Part shown: positions 22,797 through 30,585 of the stretch, piece by piece
Numbering within the stretch: the stretch's first letter is position 1
How the letters are laid out: each line of letters begins with the position of its first letter
DNA from: Dactylosporangium siamense
GTDB lineage: Bacteria > Actinomycetota > Actinomycetes > Mycobacteriales > Micromonosporaceae
Direction: 5' to 3'
DNA length: 64,000 nt
Assembly: GCF_016862795.1 (NCBI RefSeq)
Contig: NZ_BONQ01000118.1
Location: forward strand, 1-64,000
Notes under the pieces: generated by a model
The model's database searches: none
What the model saw: the letters and a program-made list of their open reading frames with translations, nothing else
Told to the model about the DNA's origin: nothing
Made by a program: the position numbers and the translations under genes

Positions 22797-23549
22797 GTGC
22801 GTGACGTTCCCCAGTTGGTCCGACCCGCCGGTGTGGCCGGCATCGACCTGCCGCTGCTCACCCACTACGACCCGGACGGCCGGCGCACCGCGCTGACCGC
22901 CGCCGAGCTCGGTGGCTGGGCCGCCCGCACCGCCGGTCTGCTGCACGACTGCGGCCTGGGCTCCGGCAGCCGCGCCGCGGTCCTGCTGCCGCCGCACTGG
23001 CGCACGGCCGCAGCCCTGCTCGGCACGTGGTCGCTGGGGGTGGCGGTGTCGTTCCACCTGGCCGCGACCGCGGGGCTGCCGGCCGCCGGCCCGGACGCGG
23101 GCGTGCCGTTCGACGTGGTGTTCGCCGCCCGGGAGCGGCTCGGCTCGTGGCTGGAGGACATCCCCGAGGCGCCGCACCGGTTCGTCGTCGGGACCGACAC
23201 TGCCCGTGACCCGCGCGACGTCATCGGCTGGCGCGACTTCGAGGCGGAGGCGGCCCGGCACCCGATGGCCGTGCCGGCGCCCGCGCTGGTGCGGACCGGG
23301 TCGGCGGCCAGCGGCGACGGCACCACCTACGGGCAGTGGGGCAGCATCGCCCGGGAGATCGCCGAGCGGCAGGACCTGCGTGCCGGCGACCGGATCGTCA
23401 TCGACGCCACCGAGCACGAGCACCCGGTGAAGTGGCTCCTCGCCCCGCTGTCCGTGGGTGCGTCGATCATCCTGTGCACGGACCCGGCCCACCTCGACGG
23501 GATCGCCGCCGCCGAACAGGCCACCCGGGTGTTCGGGCGGCCCGCCTGA
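22797..23549 (+). CDS. TIGR03089 family protein
   Basis: 250 aa, matching an actinobacterial family that looks like a cut-down AMP-binding (acyl-CoA synthetase) fold: LTAAELGGWAARTAGLL near the N-terminus and LAPLSVGASIILCTDP near the end resemble those enzymes, but no P-loop TSGTTG motif is present. Function unknown. GTG 22797; the stop faces the convergent regulator gene 25 bp away. Confidence 0.75.
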   Translation: MRDVPQLVRPAGVAGIDLPLLTHYDPDGRRTALTAAELGGWAARTAGLLHDCGLGSGSRAAVLLPPHWRTAAALLGTWSLGVAVSFHLAATAGLPAAGPDAGVPFDVVFAARERLGSWLEDIPEAPHRFVVGTDTARDPRDVIGWRDFEAEAARHPMAVPAPALVRTGSAASGDGTTYGQWGSIAREIAERQDLRAGDRIVIDATEHEHPVKWLLAPLSVGASIILCTDPAHLDGIAAAEQATRVFGRPA

Positions 23550-23574
23550 ACGGCCGGCACGGGCCGAACACAGG

Positions 23575-24354
23575 TCAGAAGCGGCGGGCCGGCAGGTCCG
23601 CCTCGATGCGCGCGGCGGTGGCGACCAGCGGCGGCACCAGCGAACGCCGGATGGACTCGATCGAGTTGCGGCTGGCCGCGGCGGAGATGTTCAGCGCCGC
23701 CACCGTCCGGCCGGTCCGGTCCCGGATGGGCGCGGCGACGGACCGCAGCCCCTCCTCGAGCTCCTGGTCGACGAGCGCCCAGCCCTGCGACCGGGCCCGG
23801 TTGATCTCGGTGAGCAGGGCGGCCGCGGTGGCGACGGTGCGGGCGGTCAGCCGTTCCAGGCGGACCTTCGCCAGGTAGGCGTCGAGCTCCTCCGGGGGCA
23901 GTCCGGCGAGCATGACCCGCCCCATCGACGTCGCGTACGCGGGGAAACGGGTGCCGACGCTGATCGCCACCGTCATGATCCGGGACGTGGGCACCCGGGC
24001 GACGTAGACGATGTCGTCGCCGTCGAGGACGGAGACCGACGATGACTCGTTCACCTCGGCGACGAGGGACTCCAGGTGGGGTTCGGCGACGGCGGGCAGC
24101 GACAGGCCCGACAGGTAGGCGTACCCGAGTTCGAGGACCCGCGGGGTGAGGGAGAACTGCCGGCCGTCGCTGCGCACGTAGCCGAGCTCGCTCAGGGTCA
24201 GCAGGAACCGCCTGGCGGCGGCCCGGGTGACGCCGGTCGCGGCGGCGACCTCGGTGAGGGTCAGCTCCGGCCGGGCGGCGTTGAAGGCGCGGATGACGGC
24301 CAGCCCGCGTTCGAGCGACTGGACGAAATCCGGGCGCGGCGCGGAAGGCTCCAT
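23575..24354 (-). CDS. IclR-family regulator, PcaR/PcaU type
   Basis: About 259 aa. An N-terminal winged HTH (SLERGLAVIRAF ... LTEVAAATGVTRAAARRFLLTL) is followed by the IclR effector domain (SVSVLDGDDIVYVARV, GRVMLAGLP, GWALVDQELEEGLRSVAAPI). This subgroup controls protocatechuate/beta-ketoadipate genes in response to pathway intermediates. It overlaps the pcaB stop and is the last gene of a - strand set with pcaI, pcaJ and pcaB, so it probably regulates them. GTG 24357 is an alternative start. Confidence 0.85.
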   Translation of the reverse strand: MEPSAPRPDFVQSLERGLAVIRAFNAARPELTLTEVAAATGVTRAAARRFLLTLSELGYVRSDGRQFSLTPRVLELGYAYLSGLSLPAVAEPHLESLVAEVNESSSVSVLDGDDIVYVARVPTSRIMTVAISVGTRFPAYATSMGRVMLAGLPPEELDAYLAKVRLERLTARTVATAAALLTEINRARSQGWALVDQELEEGLRSVAAPIRDRTGRTVAALNISAAASRNSIESIRRSLVPPLVATAARIEADLPARRF

Positions 24355-25505
24355 CACGGGCCCTTCGCGTGCGCCTGGAGTGCGCGGTCCACCAGTACAC
24401 CAGCGGCATCGGGGGACTCATCCGACCTGGTGGTGCGGCTGAGGTTGGCGCGCATGACGTCGGGGTGCACGAGCAGCCGTTCGAGGGCCGCCCGCAGCCA
24501 CGCGGCCGCGGAGCCGGTGCAGACGAGCAGCTCCCGCAGCGGCCGCCACTCCGCGTGCCAGGCCCCGGCGGCGCGTTCGTGTTCGTGCGCCATCGCGGCG
24601 AGGAGGCTGGCGACCAGGCCAGGCGCCGAGCCGGCGCTGCCGAGGGCGCAGACGGCGGCGACCGGGTTGCGTTTGTGCGGCATCGCCGACGAGCCGCCGG
24701 GGCTGCCGTCGGAGGCCTCGTCGACCTCGTCCTGTGCCATGAGGGTCAGGTCCCGGGCGACCTTCGCGACGATCCCGGCGGCGGCGCCGAGGGCACCGGC
24801 GAGGTCGGCGACCCGGGTCCGTTCGGTGTGCCAGGGCAGGACCGGTTCGGTGAGGCCGAGGAGCGTGGCGAGGCCCTCGACGACGTCGGGCCCGTCGTCG
24901 CCGAACGGGGCGAGGGTGCCGGCGGCGCCGCCGAACTGCACCGCGAGCCGCTCGCGCCGGACCTGCTCCAGGCGCCAGCGGGCGGCGTCGAGGCCGCTGA
25001 GCCAGCCGGCGGCCTTCAGCCCGAACGTGGTCGGCACCGCCTGCCGCAGCAGCGTGCGGCCGATCATGCGGGTGTCGCGGTGCTCGCGGGCGAGGCGGGC
25101 GGCCAGCTCCGCGCACGCGGCGAGGTCGGCGAGCAGCGGCCGCAGCGCCTGCGACGCGACCAGCATCCCGGCGGTGTCGAGGATGTCCTGGCTGGTGGCG
25201 CCGAGGTGGACGGAAGGGCCGGCCGGGCCGGCGAGCGCCCGCAGCGTCTCGACCAGGGGCACGACCGGGTTGCCGCTGGCGGCGGCCCGCGCGCCGAGGT
25301 CGGCCGGGTCGAAGTGCTCGGGTCGGGCGCAGCCGGCGATCGCGTCGGCGTCCGCCTGCGGGATCAGCCCGCTGAACGCCTGGACCTGCGCGAGGGCGGC
25401 CTCGACCTGGAGCATCGCGGTCAGCCACGCGTCGTCGCCGACGGCCGCGGCGACCTCGCCGCGGGCCAGGACGCCGTCAAACAAGCTGGAGGTATGCGGT
25501 TTCAT
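24354..25505 (-). CDS. pcaB: 3-carboxy-cis,cis-muconate cycloisomerase
   Basis: Fumarase/aspartase-superfamily enzyme of the protocatechuate branch; converts 3-carboxymuconate to 4-carboxymuconolactone. 383 aa. Signatures: VHLGATSQDILDTA, and the superfamily loop GGSSAMPHKRNPVAAV with the catalytic serine. ATG 25505 follows CAGGGCGAGC. pcaHG, pcaL/C/D and pcaF are not in this window. Confidence 0.88.
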   Translation of the reverse strand: MKPHTSSLFDGVLARGEVAAAVGDDAWLTAMLQVEAALAQVQAFSGLIPQADADAIAGCARPEHFDPADLGARAAASGNPVVPLVETLRALAGPAGPSVHLGATSQDILDTAGMLVASQALRPLLADLAACAELAARLAREHRDTRMIGRTLLRQAVPTTFGLKAAGWLSGLDAARWRLEQVRRERLAVQFGGAAGTLAPFGDDGPDVVEGLATLLGLTEPVLPWHTERTRVADLAGALGAAAGIVAKVARDLTLMAQDEVDEASDGSPGGSSAMPHKRNPVAAVCALGSAGSAPGLVASLLAAMAHEHERAAGAWHAEWRPLRELLVCTGSAAAWLRAALERLLVHPDVMRANLSRTTRSDESPDAAGVLVDRALQAHAKGP

Positions 25506-25585
25506 GCTCGCCCTGACGGTGGGGGTGTGGACCGGTCCGACTCTATCGAGCTGCCCGCCGATGATCTCCGACATCGCCGGATGTG

Positions 25586-26416
25586 TCACGTGTTCCCTTC
25601 GTGAGGGCCCGCAGGGCCACGAGCCGTGAGGGCCCGCAGCGCCGCGAGCTCCACCGCGCTCGGCGGCGGGGTGTCCGCCAGATCCGGCGCGACGGCCAGG
25701 TCCCAGCCGGTCGCGGCGCGGGCCTGCTCGACGGTGACCCCGGGGTGCAGGTGGGTCAGCCGTAGCGCGCACGTCGCCGGGTCCGGGGCGAGGATCCCGA
25801 GGTCGGTGATGACCAGCACCGGCCCGCGGCCCGGCAGCCCCAGCGCGGCGCGGCTGCCGGGACCGTCGCCGTAGCCGACGGAGGTGCGGAAGGCGACCCG
25901 TGGCACGAACGTCCGGCTGGTCTGGCGGAGCACCACGTACACCTCCCGGCACGACGCGGCGATCTCCGGTGCGCCGCCGGCGCCGGGCAGCCGGACGCTC
26001 GGTGTGTCGTAGGGGCCGATGACCGTGGTGTTGATGTTGGCGTGCTCGTCGATCTGGGCGGCGCCGAGGAACCCGACGTCGATGCGTCCCGGTTGGAGCC
26101 AGTAGTTGAACATCTCGGGCACGCTGACGACGGCGTCGGCGGTCTCGGCGAGCTCGCCGTCGCCGATCGACAGCGGCGGCCGGGTCGGCCGGGCCCCGAT
26201 CGTGCCGGACTCGTAGACGAGCACCAGGTCGGGGCTGCCGGTGCGGCGGGCGAGGTTGGCCGCGACGCTCGGCAGGCCGATGCCGACGAAGCACGCGGTG
26301 CGCCCCCGCAGCGCCCTGGCGGCGGCGACGGTCATCATCTCGTCGGGGCTCACCGGGCTGCTGGTCACAGGGCCGGTCACAGGGCCGGTCACAGGGCCGG
26401 TCACAGGGCCGGTCAC
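25586..26416 (-). CDS. pcaJ: CoA-transferase subunit B (3-oxoadipate CoA-transferase type)
   Basis: Beta subunit of a family I CoA-transferase, here probably transferring CoA to 3-oxoadipate. The catalytic ESGTIG glutamate motif (VLVYESGTIGARP) and the end CALRLTHLHPGVT are clear. GTG 26416 is chosen because GGAGG lies four bases upstream and the codon overlaps the pcaI stop (GTGA). The first residues are then TGPV repeats from a 12-bp minisatellite; the conserved part starts at two adjacent ATGs (26338, 26335), which are the alternative starts. Confidence 0.82.
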   Translation of the reverse strand: MTGPVTGPVTGPVTGPVTSSPVSPDEMMTVAAARALRGRTACFVGIGLPSVAANLARRTGSPDLVLVYESGTIGARPTRPPLSIGDGELAETADAVVSVPEMFNYWLQPGRIDVGFLGAAQIDEHANINTTVIGPYDTPSVRLPGAGGAPEIAASCREVYVVLRQTSRTFVPRVAFRTSVGYGDGPGSRAALGLPGRGPVLVITDLGILAPDPATCALRLTHLHPGVTVEQARAATGWDLAVAPDLADTPPPSAVELAALRALTARGPAGPHEGNT

Positions 26417-26422
26417 AGGGCC
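26363..26422 (-). repeat. Five 12-bp repeats across the pcaI/pcaJ junction
   Basis: GGTCACAGGGCC is repeated exactly five times at 26363-26422. On the coding strand each unit supplies a GTGACC, so five in-frame GTG codons are stacked behind the pcaI stop codon, which lies in the outermost unit. Confidence 0.95.
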
Positions 26423-27204
26423 TCCAACCAGGCCGTGAACGCCGCCCGGTCGCGGCTGACGGCGTCCCAGGCCCGGTACGCGTCGTTGTCGCGGTCGTAG
26501 TACCCCTGCGCGTAGGACGGGCGGGCGCCGCCGGGCACCGCGGCGACGGCGGTGACGACCCAGGACGGCAGGACGACGGCGCCGGGCCGCGGGTCGAGGG
26601 TGTCGACGACCTCCTCGACCGTGACGAGGCTGCGGCGGGCGGCGAGGACGGCCTCCTTCTGCACGCCGGTGATGCCCCACAGCTGCACGTTGCCGCGCCG
26701 GTCGGCGCGCTGGGCGTGGATGACGGTCACGTCGGGGTTGAGGGCCGGCACGGCGGTGAGGACCTCGCCGGTGAACGGGCACTCGATCGGCCGGACGACG
26801 GTGTGCGACGACAGGTCGGTGCCGTGATACCCGCGCAGGACCGCGAACGGCAGGCCCGACGCGCCGGCGACGTAGCGGTTGGCCATCCCGGCGTGGCTGT
26901 GCTCCTCGAGCTCCAGGGGGAGGGGCCACTGCCGCTCGACCGCGTCGCGGAAGCGGTGCAGCGAGCCGACGCCGGGGTTGCCGCCCCACGAGAAGACCAG
27001 CTTGCGGGCGCAGCCGGCGCCGATCAGCTGGTCGTACACGAGATCGGGCGTCATGCGCACCAGCGTGAGGTCGCGCCGGCCCTGCCGGATGATCTCGTGC
27101 CCCGCGGCGACGGGGATGAGGTGGGTGAAGCCCTCGAGGGCCACGGTGTCGCCGTCGCGGACGAGTGCGGCGACCGCCTCGGGCAGCGCCATCAGGTCGG
27201 CCAC
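26413..27204 (-). CDS. pcaI: CoA-transferase subunit A (3-oxoadipate CoA-transferase type)
   Basis: Alpha subunit of the CoA-transferase. GFTHLIPVAAGHEIIRQG near the N-terminus, the glycine-rich VFSWGGNPGVGS and HAQRADRRGNVQLWG are family features. GTG 27204 is chosen: it has AAAGGGG upstream and leaves the palindrome at 27224-27238 free as operator; GTG 27231 would put the start codon inside that palindrome. Forms a pair with the overlapping pcaJ. The 3-oxoadipate substrate is inferred from pcaB and the regulator nearby. Confidence 0.82.
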   Translation of the reverse strand: MADLMALPEAVAALVRDGDTVALEGFTHLIPVAAGHEIIRQGRRDLTLVRMTPDLVYDQLIGAGCARKLVFSWGGNPGVGSLHRFRDAVERQWPLPLELEEHSHAGMANRYVAGASGLPFAVLRGYHGTDLSSHTVVRPIECPFTGEVLTAVPALNPDVTVIHAQRADRRGNVQLWGITGVQKEAVLAARRSLVTVEEVVDTLDPRPGAVVLPSWVVTAVAAVPGGARPSYAQGYYDRDNDAYRAWDAVSRDRAAFTAWLEAL

Positions 27205-27223
27205 ACCCACCCCTTTGCGGAAA

Positions 27224-27253
27224 GTTCGCACAGCGAACAGATGTTCTCAGAAC
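27224..27253. promoter_or_regulatory. Candidate IclR operators upstream of pcaI
   Basis: Two perfect palindromes lie side by side: GTTCGC-ACA-GCGAAC (27224-27238) and GTTCT-C-AGAAC (27243-27253). PcaU/PcaR-type regulators bind GTTCG-containing repeats, and the regulator gene is in the same operon. No binding can be shown from sequence alone. Confidence 0.6.
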
Positions 27254-27326
27254 GGAAGCCTAGGAACCTTGCGCGTCCACCGTCAAGCGTTCTACGGTCG
27301 GCACCAGGTTCGACCAACGCACAGAA

Positions 27327-27341
27327 GTTCGTCATCCGAAC
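27327..27341. promoter_or_regulatory. Candidate operator upstream of the transporter genes
   Basis: GTTCG-TCATC-CGAAC is an inverted repeat 25 bp upstream of the binding-protein ATG, sharing half-site GTTCG with the sites beside pcaI. It suggests joint control of both divergent operons. Confidence 0.55.
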
Positions 27342-27365
27342 ACCCCATATCCGGATGGAGCCTCG

Positions 27366-28325
27366 ATGCGCCGCCTCGCCATACCCCTCGCCGTGTTGCT
27401 GCTCGCCGCCGGCTGCGGCGGCAACTCCGGCACCCCCACGCCCACCCCCGCCGCGCCGGGCCAGCCCGACAAGGTCGCCGCCGGGGTCATCGCGATCGTC
27501 GACGTCGCCCCCATCTACCTGGGCAAGCAGAAGGGCTTCTTCAGCGGCCGCAACATCGACCTGGACCTGCAGACCAGCCAGGGCGGCGCGGCGATCGTGC
27601 CCGGCGTGGTCAGCGGCCAGTTCCAGTTCGGCTTCAGCAACGTGACGTCGCTGATCCTGGCGAAGTCGCGGGGCCTGCCGATCAGGATGGTCAGCAACGG
27701 CGTCGCCTCGACCGGCAAGGACGGCGCCGACTTCGGCGGCGTGCTCGTCAAGGCCGACAGCCCGATCCGGTCCGCGAAGGACCTGGCCGGCAGGACCGTC
27801 GCCGTCAACACGCTGAAGAACATCGGCGACACCACCGTGCGCGCCTCGGTCCGCAAGGCCGGCGGCGACCCCGCGTCGGTGAAGTTCGTCGAGCTGGCCT
27901 TCCCCGACCAGCCGGCCGCCCTCGCCGCCGGCCGGGTCGACGCGATCTGGGTCGTGGAGCCGTTCGTCACCGCCGCGAAGGCGCAGGGCGCCCGCCTCGT
28001 CGCCTCCAACTACGTCGACGCCGCGCCCGACCTCACCGTGGCGGCGTACTTCACCTCGCAGGAGCTCATCGCGAAGAACCCCGACCTGGTCAAACGGTTC
28101 AAGGAGGCGATGGCGGAGTCCCTCGCGTACGCCGCCGCGCACCCCGACGAGGTCCGCGCGATCATCGGCACCTACACGCAGATCGCCGCCGACGTGACCA
28201 CGAAGATCACCCTGCCGGCCTGGCCCGCGGAGATCAACAAGGCGTCGGTGCAGACCCTGACCGACCTCGCCGTCCAGGACAAGCTCCTCGAGAAGGCGCC
28301 GGCACTGGACGAACTGCTGCCGTGA
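27366..28325 (+). CDS. NitT/TauT-type ABC substrate-binding lipoprotein
   Basis: 319 aa. Lipoprotein signal with lipobox LLLAAGC, then an NMT1/THI5-like periplasmic-binding fold (DVAPIYLGKQKGFFSGRNIDLDL, VDAIWVVEPFVTAAK). This group carries nitrate, sulfonates, thiamine precursors and, in aromatic-degrading actinobacteria, phthalates and related acids. Position opposite the pca genes suggests an aromatic acid. ATG 27366 follows GGATGGAG; the stop overlaps the next permease. Confidence 0.88.
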   Translation: MRRLAIPLAVLLLAAGCGGNSGTPTPTPAAPGQPDKVAAGVIAIVDVAPIYLGKQKGFFSGRNIDLDLQTSQGGAAIVPGVVSGQFQFGFSNVTSLILAKSRGLPIRMVSNGVASTGKDGADFGGVLVKADSPIRSAKDLAGRTVAVNTLKNIGDTTVRASVRKAGGDPASVKFVELAFPDQPAALAAGRVDAIWVVEPFVTAAKAQGARLVASNYVDAAPDLTVAAYFTSQELIAKNPDLVKRFKEAMAESLAYAAAHPDEVRAIIGTYTQIAADVTTKITLPAWPAEINKASVQTLTDLAVQDKLLEKAPALDELLP

Positions 28326-29071
28326 GGGGCCTGCTCGGTGCCGCCGGGTTCGTGGCGCTGCTGGAGGCGGCGCCACGGCTGGGGCTCGTCCCGGCCGCGT
28401 ACCTGCCACCCGCCAGCCGCATCGCCGCCGCCCTCGGCGAGGAGGTGCGCCACGGGACGTTCTGGGTCGCGCTGCTGGACACCCTGCAGACCTGGGCGTA
28501 CGGCCTGGCCGTCGCCGTGGTCTGCGGGGTCGCGGCCGGGATGCTCATCGGCTCGGTGCCGCTGCTGCGGGTGCTGACCTCCTCGACGGTGGAGTTCCTG
28601 CGGCCGATCCCGTCCGTCGCGCTGATCCCCCTCGCGGTGCTGCTGTACGGCACCGGCCGCACGGCGACGCTGCTGCTGGTCGTGTACGCGTCGTTCTGGC
28701 AGGTGCTCGTCCAGGTCCTGCACGGGGTCGCCGACGTCGACCCGGTCGCCCGCGACACGGCCCACAGCCTGCGCCTGTCGCCGTGGCAGCGGCTGCGGAC
28801 GCTGGTGTGGCCGACGGCGCTGCCGTACACGGTCACCGGGATCCGGCTGGCCACGTCGGTCGCGCTGATCCTGACCATCACCGGCGAACTGATCATCGGC
28901 ACCCCGGGCCTCGGCAAGGAGATCGCGGTCGCGCAGAGCAGCGGCGCCGTCCCCGCGATGTACGCCCTGGTCGTGGTCACCGGCCTGCTCGGCGTCGCGG
29001 TCAACCTCGCCACCAGGTCGGGGGAGCGGCGGCTGCTGCGCTGGCACCCGTCCCAGCGGGTGGCGGTGTGA
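28322..29071 (+). CDS. ABC transporter permease, NitT/TauT type (first)
   Basis: 249-aa inner-membrane permease with about six transmembrane segments. The SsuC/TauC-like coupling region is DTAHSLRLSPWQRLRTLVWPTALP with the following GIRLATSVALILTITGELI. GTG 28322 overlaps the binding-protein stop. Followed by a second, different permease gene, so the channel may be a heterodimer. Confidence 0.88.
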   Translation: MRGLLGAAGFVALLEAAPRLGLVPAAYLPPASRIAAALGEEVRHGTFWVALLDTLQTWAYGLAVAVVCGVAAGMLIGSVPLLRVLTSSTVEFLRPIPSVALIPLAVLLYGTGRTATLLLVVYASFWQVLVQVLHGVADVDPVARDTAHSLRLSPWQRLRTLVWPTALPYTVTGIRLATSVALILTITGELIIGTPGLGKEIAVAQSSGAVPAMYALVVVTGLLGVAVNLATRSGERRLLRWHPSQRVAV

Positions 29072-29820
29072 AAGCGCTCAAGGTCATCGCGCTGCCGGCG
29101 GTGCTGTTCGCCGGCTGGTGGGTGCTGTCCGCCGGCTCGAAGGACTTCTACCGGCCGCCGCTGCGCACCATCCTGGTCGCGTTCGCCGACACCTGGTTCG
29201 GCGCGCGGATCGCCGACGACGTGCTGCCGAGCCTCGCCCGGCTCGGCGCCGGCTACGCCGTCGCGCTGGTGCTCGGCATCGCCGCCGGCGTCGTCATCGG
29301 CCGGCACCCGGCGGTGCGCGAGACGGTCGAGCCGGTCCTGGAGTTCCTGCGGGCGGTCCCGCCGCCGGTGCTGGTGCCGATCCTGATCCTGGTCGCCGGG
29401 ATCGGCGACCTGATGAAGGTCCTCGTCATCGTGTCCGGCTGCGTGTGGCCGATCCTGCTCAACACGGTCGAGGGGGTGCGCGCCGTCGACGGTGTGCTCG
29501 CCGACACCTGCGCGGTCTACCGCGTCCCGCCGGTGCGGCGGATGGTGCTGCGGGCCGCCTCGCCGCAGATCGTGACCGGCGCCCGGCAGGCCCTGTCGAT
29601 CGGCGTGATCCTCATGGTGATCAGCGAGATGTTCGCCGCGCGGAGCGGGCTCGGGTTCACCGTCGTGCAGTTCCAACGCGGGTTCCAGATCCCCGAGATG
29701 TGGAGCGGCGTGCTGCTGCTCGGCCTGATCGGCGTCGCCCTGGCTGCTCTGTTCCGGCTCGTCGAACGCTCGGTCCTGCGCTGGTACCACGGCCAGCGGG
29801 CCGCCGAGAAGCAGCACTGA
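29068..29820 (+). CDS. ABC transporter permease, NitT/TauT type (second)
   Basis: 250-aa permease related to, but clearly diverged from, its neighbour. LEFLRAVPPPVLVPILILVAGIG and the coupling region DTCAVYRVPPVRRMVLRAASPQ match the SsuC-like family. GTG 29068 overlaps the preceding stop by four bases. Confidence 0.88.
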   Translation: MKALKVIALPAVLFAGWWVLSAGSKDFYRPPLRTILVAFADTWFGARIADDVLPSLARLGAGYAVALVLGIAAGVVIGRHPAVRETVEPVLEFLRAVPPPVLVPILILVAGIGDLMKVLVIVSGCVWPILLNTVEGVRAVDGVLADTCAVYRVPPVRRMVLRAASPQIVTGARQALSIGVILMVISEMFAARSGLGFTVVQFQRGFQIPEMWSGVLLLGLIGVALAALFRLVERSVLRWYHGQRAAEKQH

Positions 29821-29832
29821 GAAGGAGTGGTG

Positions 29833-30585
29833 ATGCTGGAGGTCAACGGGCTTCGGAAGGTGTACGACGGGCATGGCCGGCGGGTGGAAGCCCTGGCCGA
29901 CCTGACGTTCAAGCTCGACGACGGCGAGTTCGTGTGCCTCGTCGGTCCGTCCGGCTGCGGCAAGACCACGCTGCTGCGGTGCGTCGCCGGGCTGCTGCGG
30001 CCGACCGCCGGCGAGGTCAGGGTCGCCGGCCGGCTCGTCACCGGCCCGCCGGACGGGCTGGCCGTGGTGTTCCAGGAGTACGGCCGCAGCCTCTTCCCGT
30101 GGCTGCGCGTGCACGAGAACGTGGGGCTGCCGCTGTCCGGGCCCCGCAAGCCGGGCCTGGGCAAGGAGGCCCTCGCCGCGGTCGGGCTGGCCGAGGCCCG
30201 CGACGCCTACCCCTGGCAGCTGTCCGGCGGGATGCAGCAGCGGGTCGCGATCGCCCGCGCCATCGCGTTCGAGCCGAAGGTGCTGCTGATGGACGAGCCG
30301 TTCGCGGCCGTCGACGCGCAGACCCGCGCCGACCTCGAGGACCTCATCCGCGAGGTGTGGCGGCGCCTCGGGGTGACGCTGCTGTTCGTCACCCACGACA
30401 TCGACGAGGCGGTCTACCTGGGGCAGCGGGTCATCGTGCTGTCGGCGTCGCCGACCACGATCCTCGACACCCTCGACGTGGACCTGCCGGCCGGACGCGA
30501 CCAGCTGACGACCCGGGCCGCACCGCGGTTCACGCAGCTGCGCGGCCGTGTGTACACCCACATCCAACAGGCGAGGACATCATGA
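29833..30585 (+). CDS. ABC transporter ATPase, NitT/TauT type
   Basis: 250-aa ATPase that powers the two permeases. Walker A GPSGCGKTT, signature LSGGMQQRVAIARA, Walker B VLLMDEPF and the switch histidine in LLFVTHDIDEAV are intact. ATG 29833 is spaced six bases from GAAGGAG; GTG 29827 and 29830 are in frame. Overlaps the aldehyde dehydrogenase start (ATGA). Confidence 0.93.
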   Translation: MLEVNGLRKVYDGHGRRVEALADLTFKLDDGEFVCLVGPSGCGKTTLLRCVAGLLRPTAGEVRVAGRLVTGPPDGLAVVFQEYGRSLFPWLRVHENVGLPLSGPRKPGLGKEALAAVGLAEARDAYPWQLSGGMQQRVAIARAIAFEPKVLLMDEPFAAVDAQTRADLEDLIREVWRRLGVTLLFVTHDIDEAVYLGQRVIVLSASPTTILDTLDVDLPAGRDQLTTRAAPRFTQLRGRVYTHIQQARTS

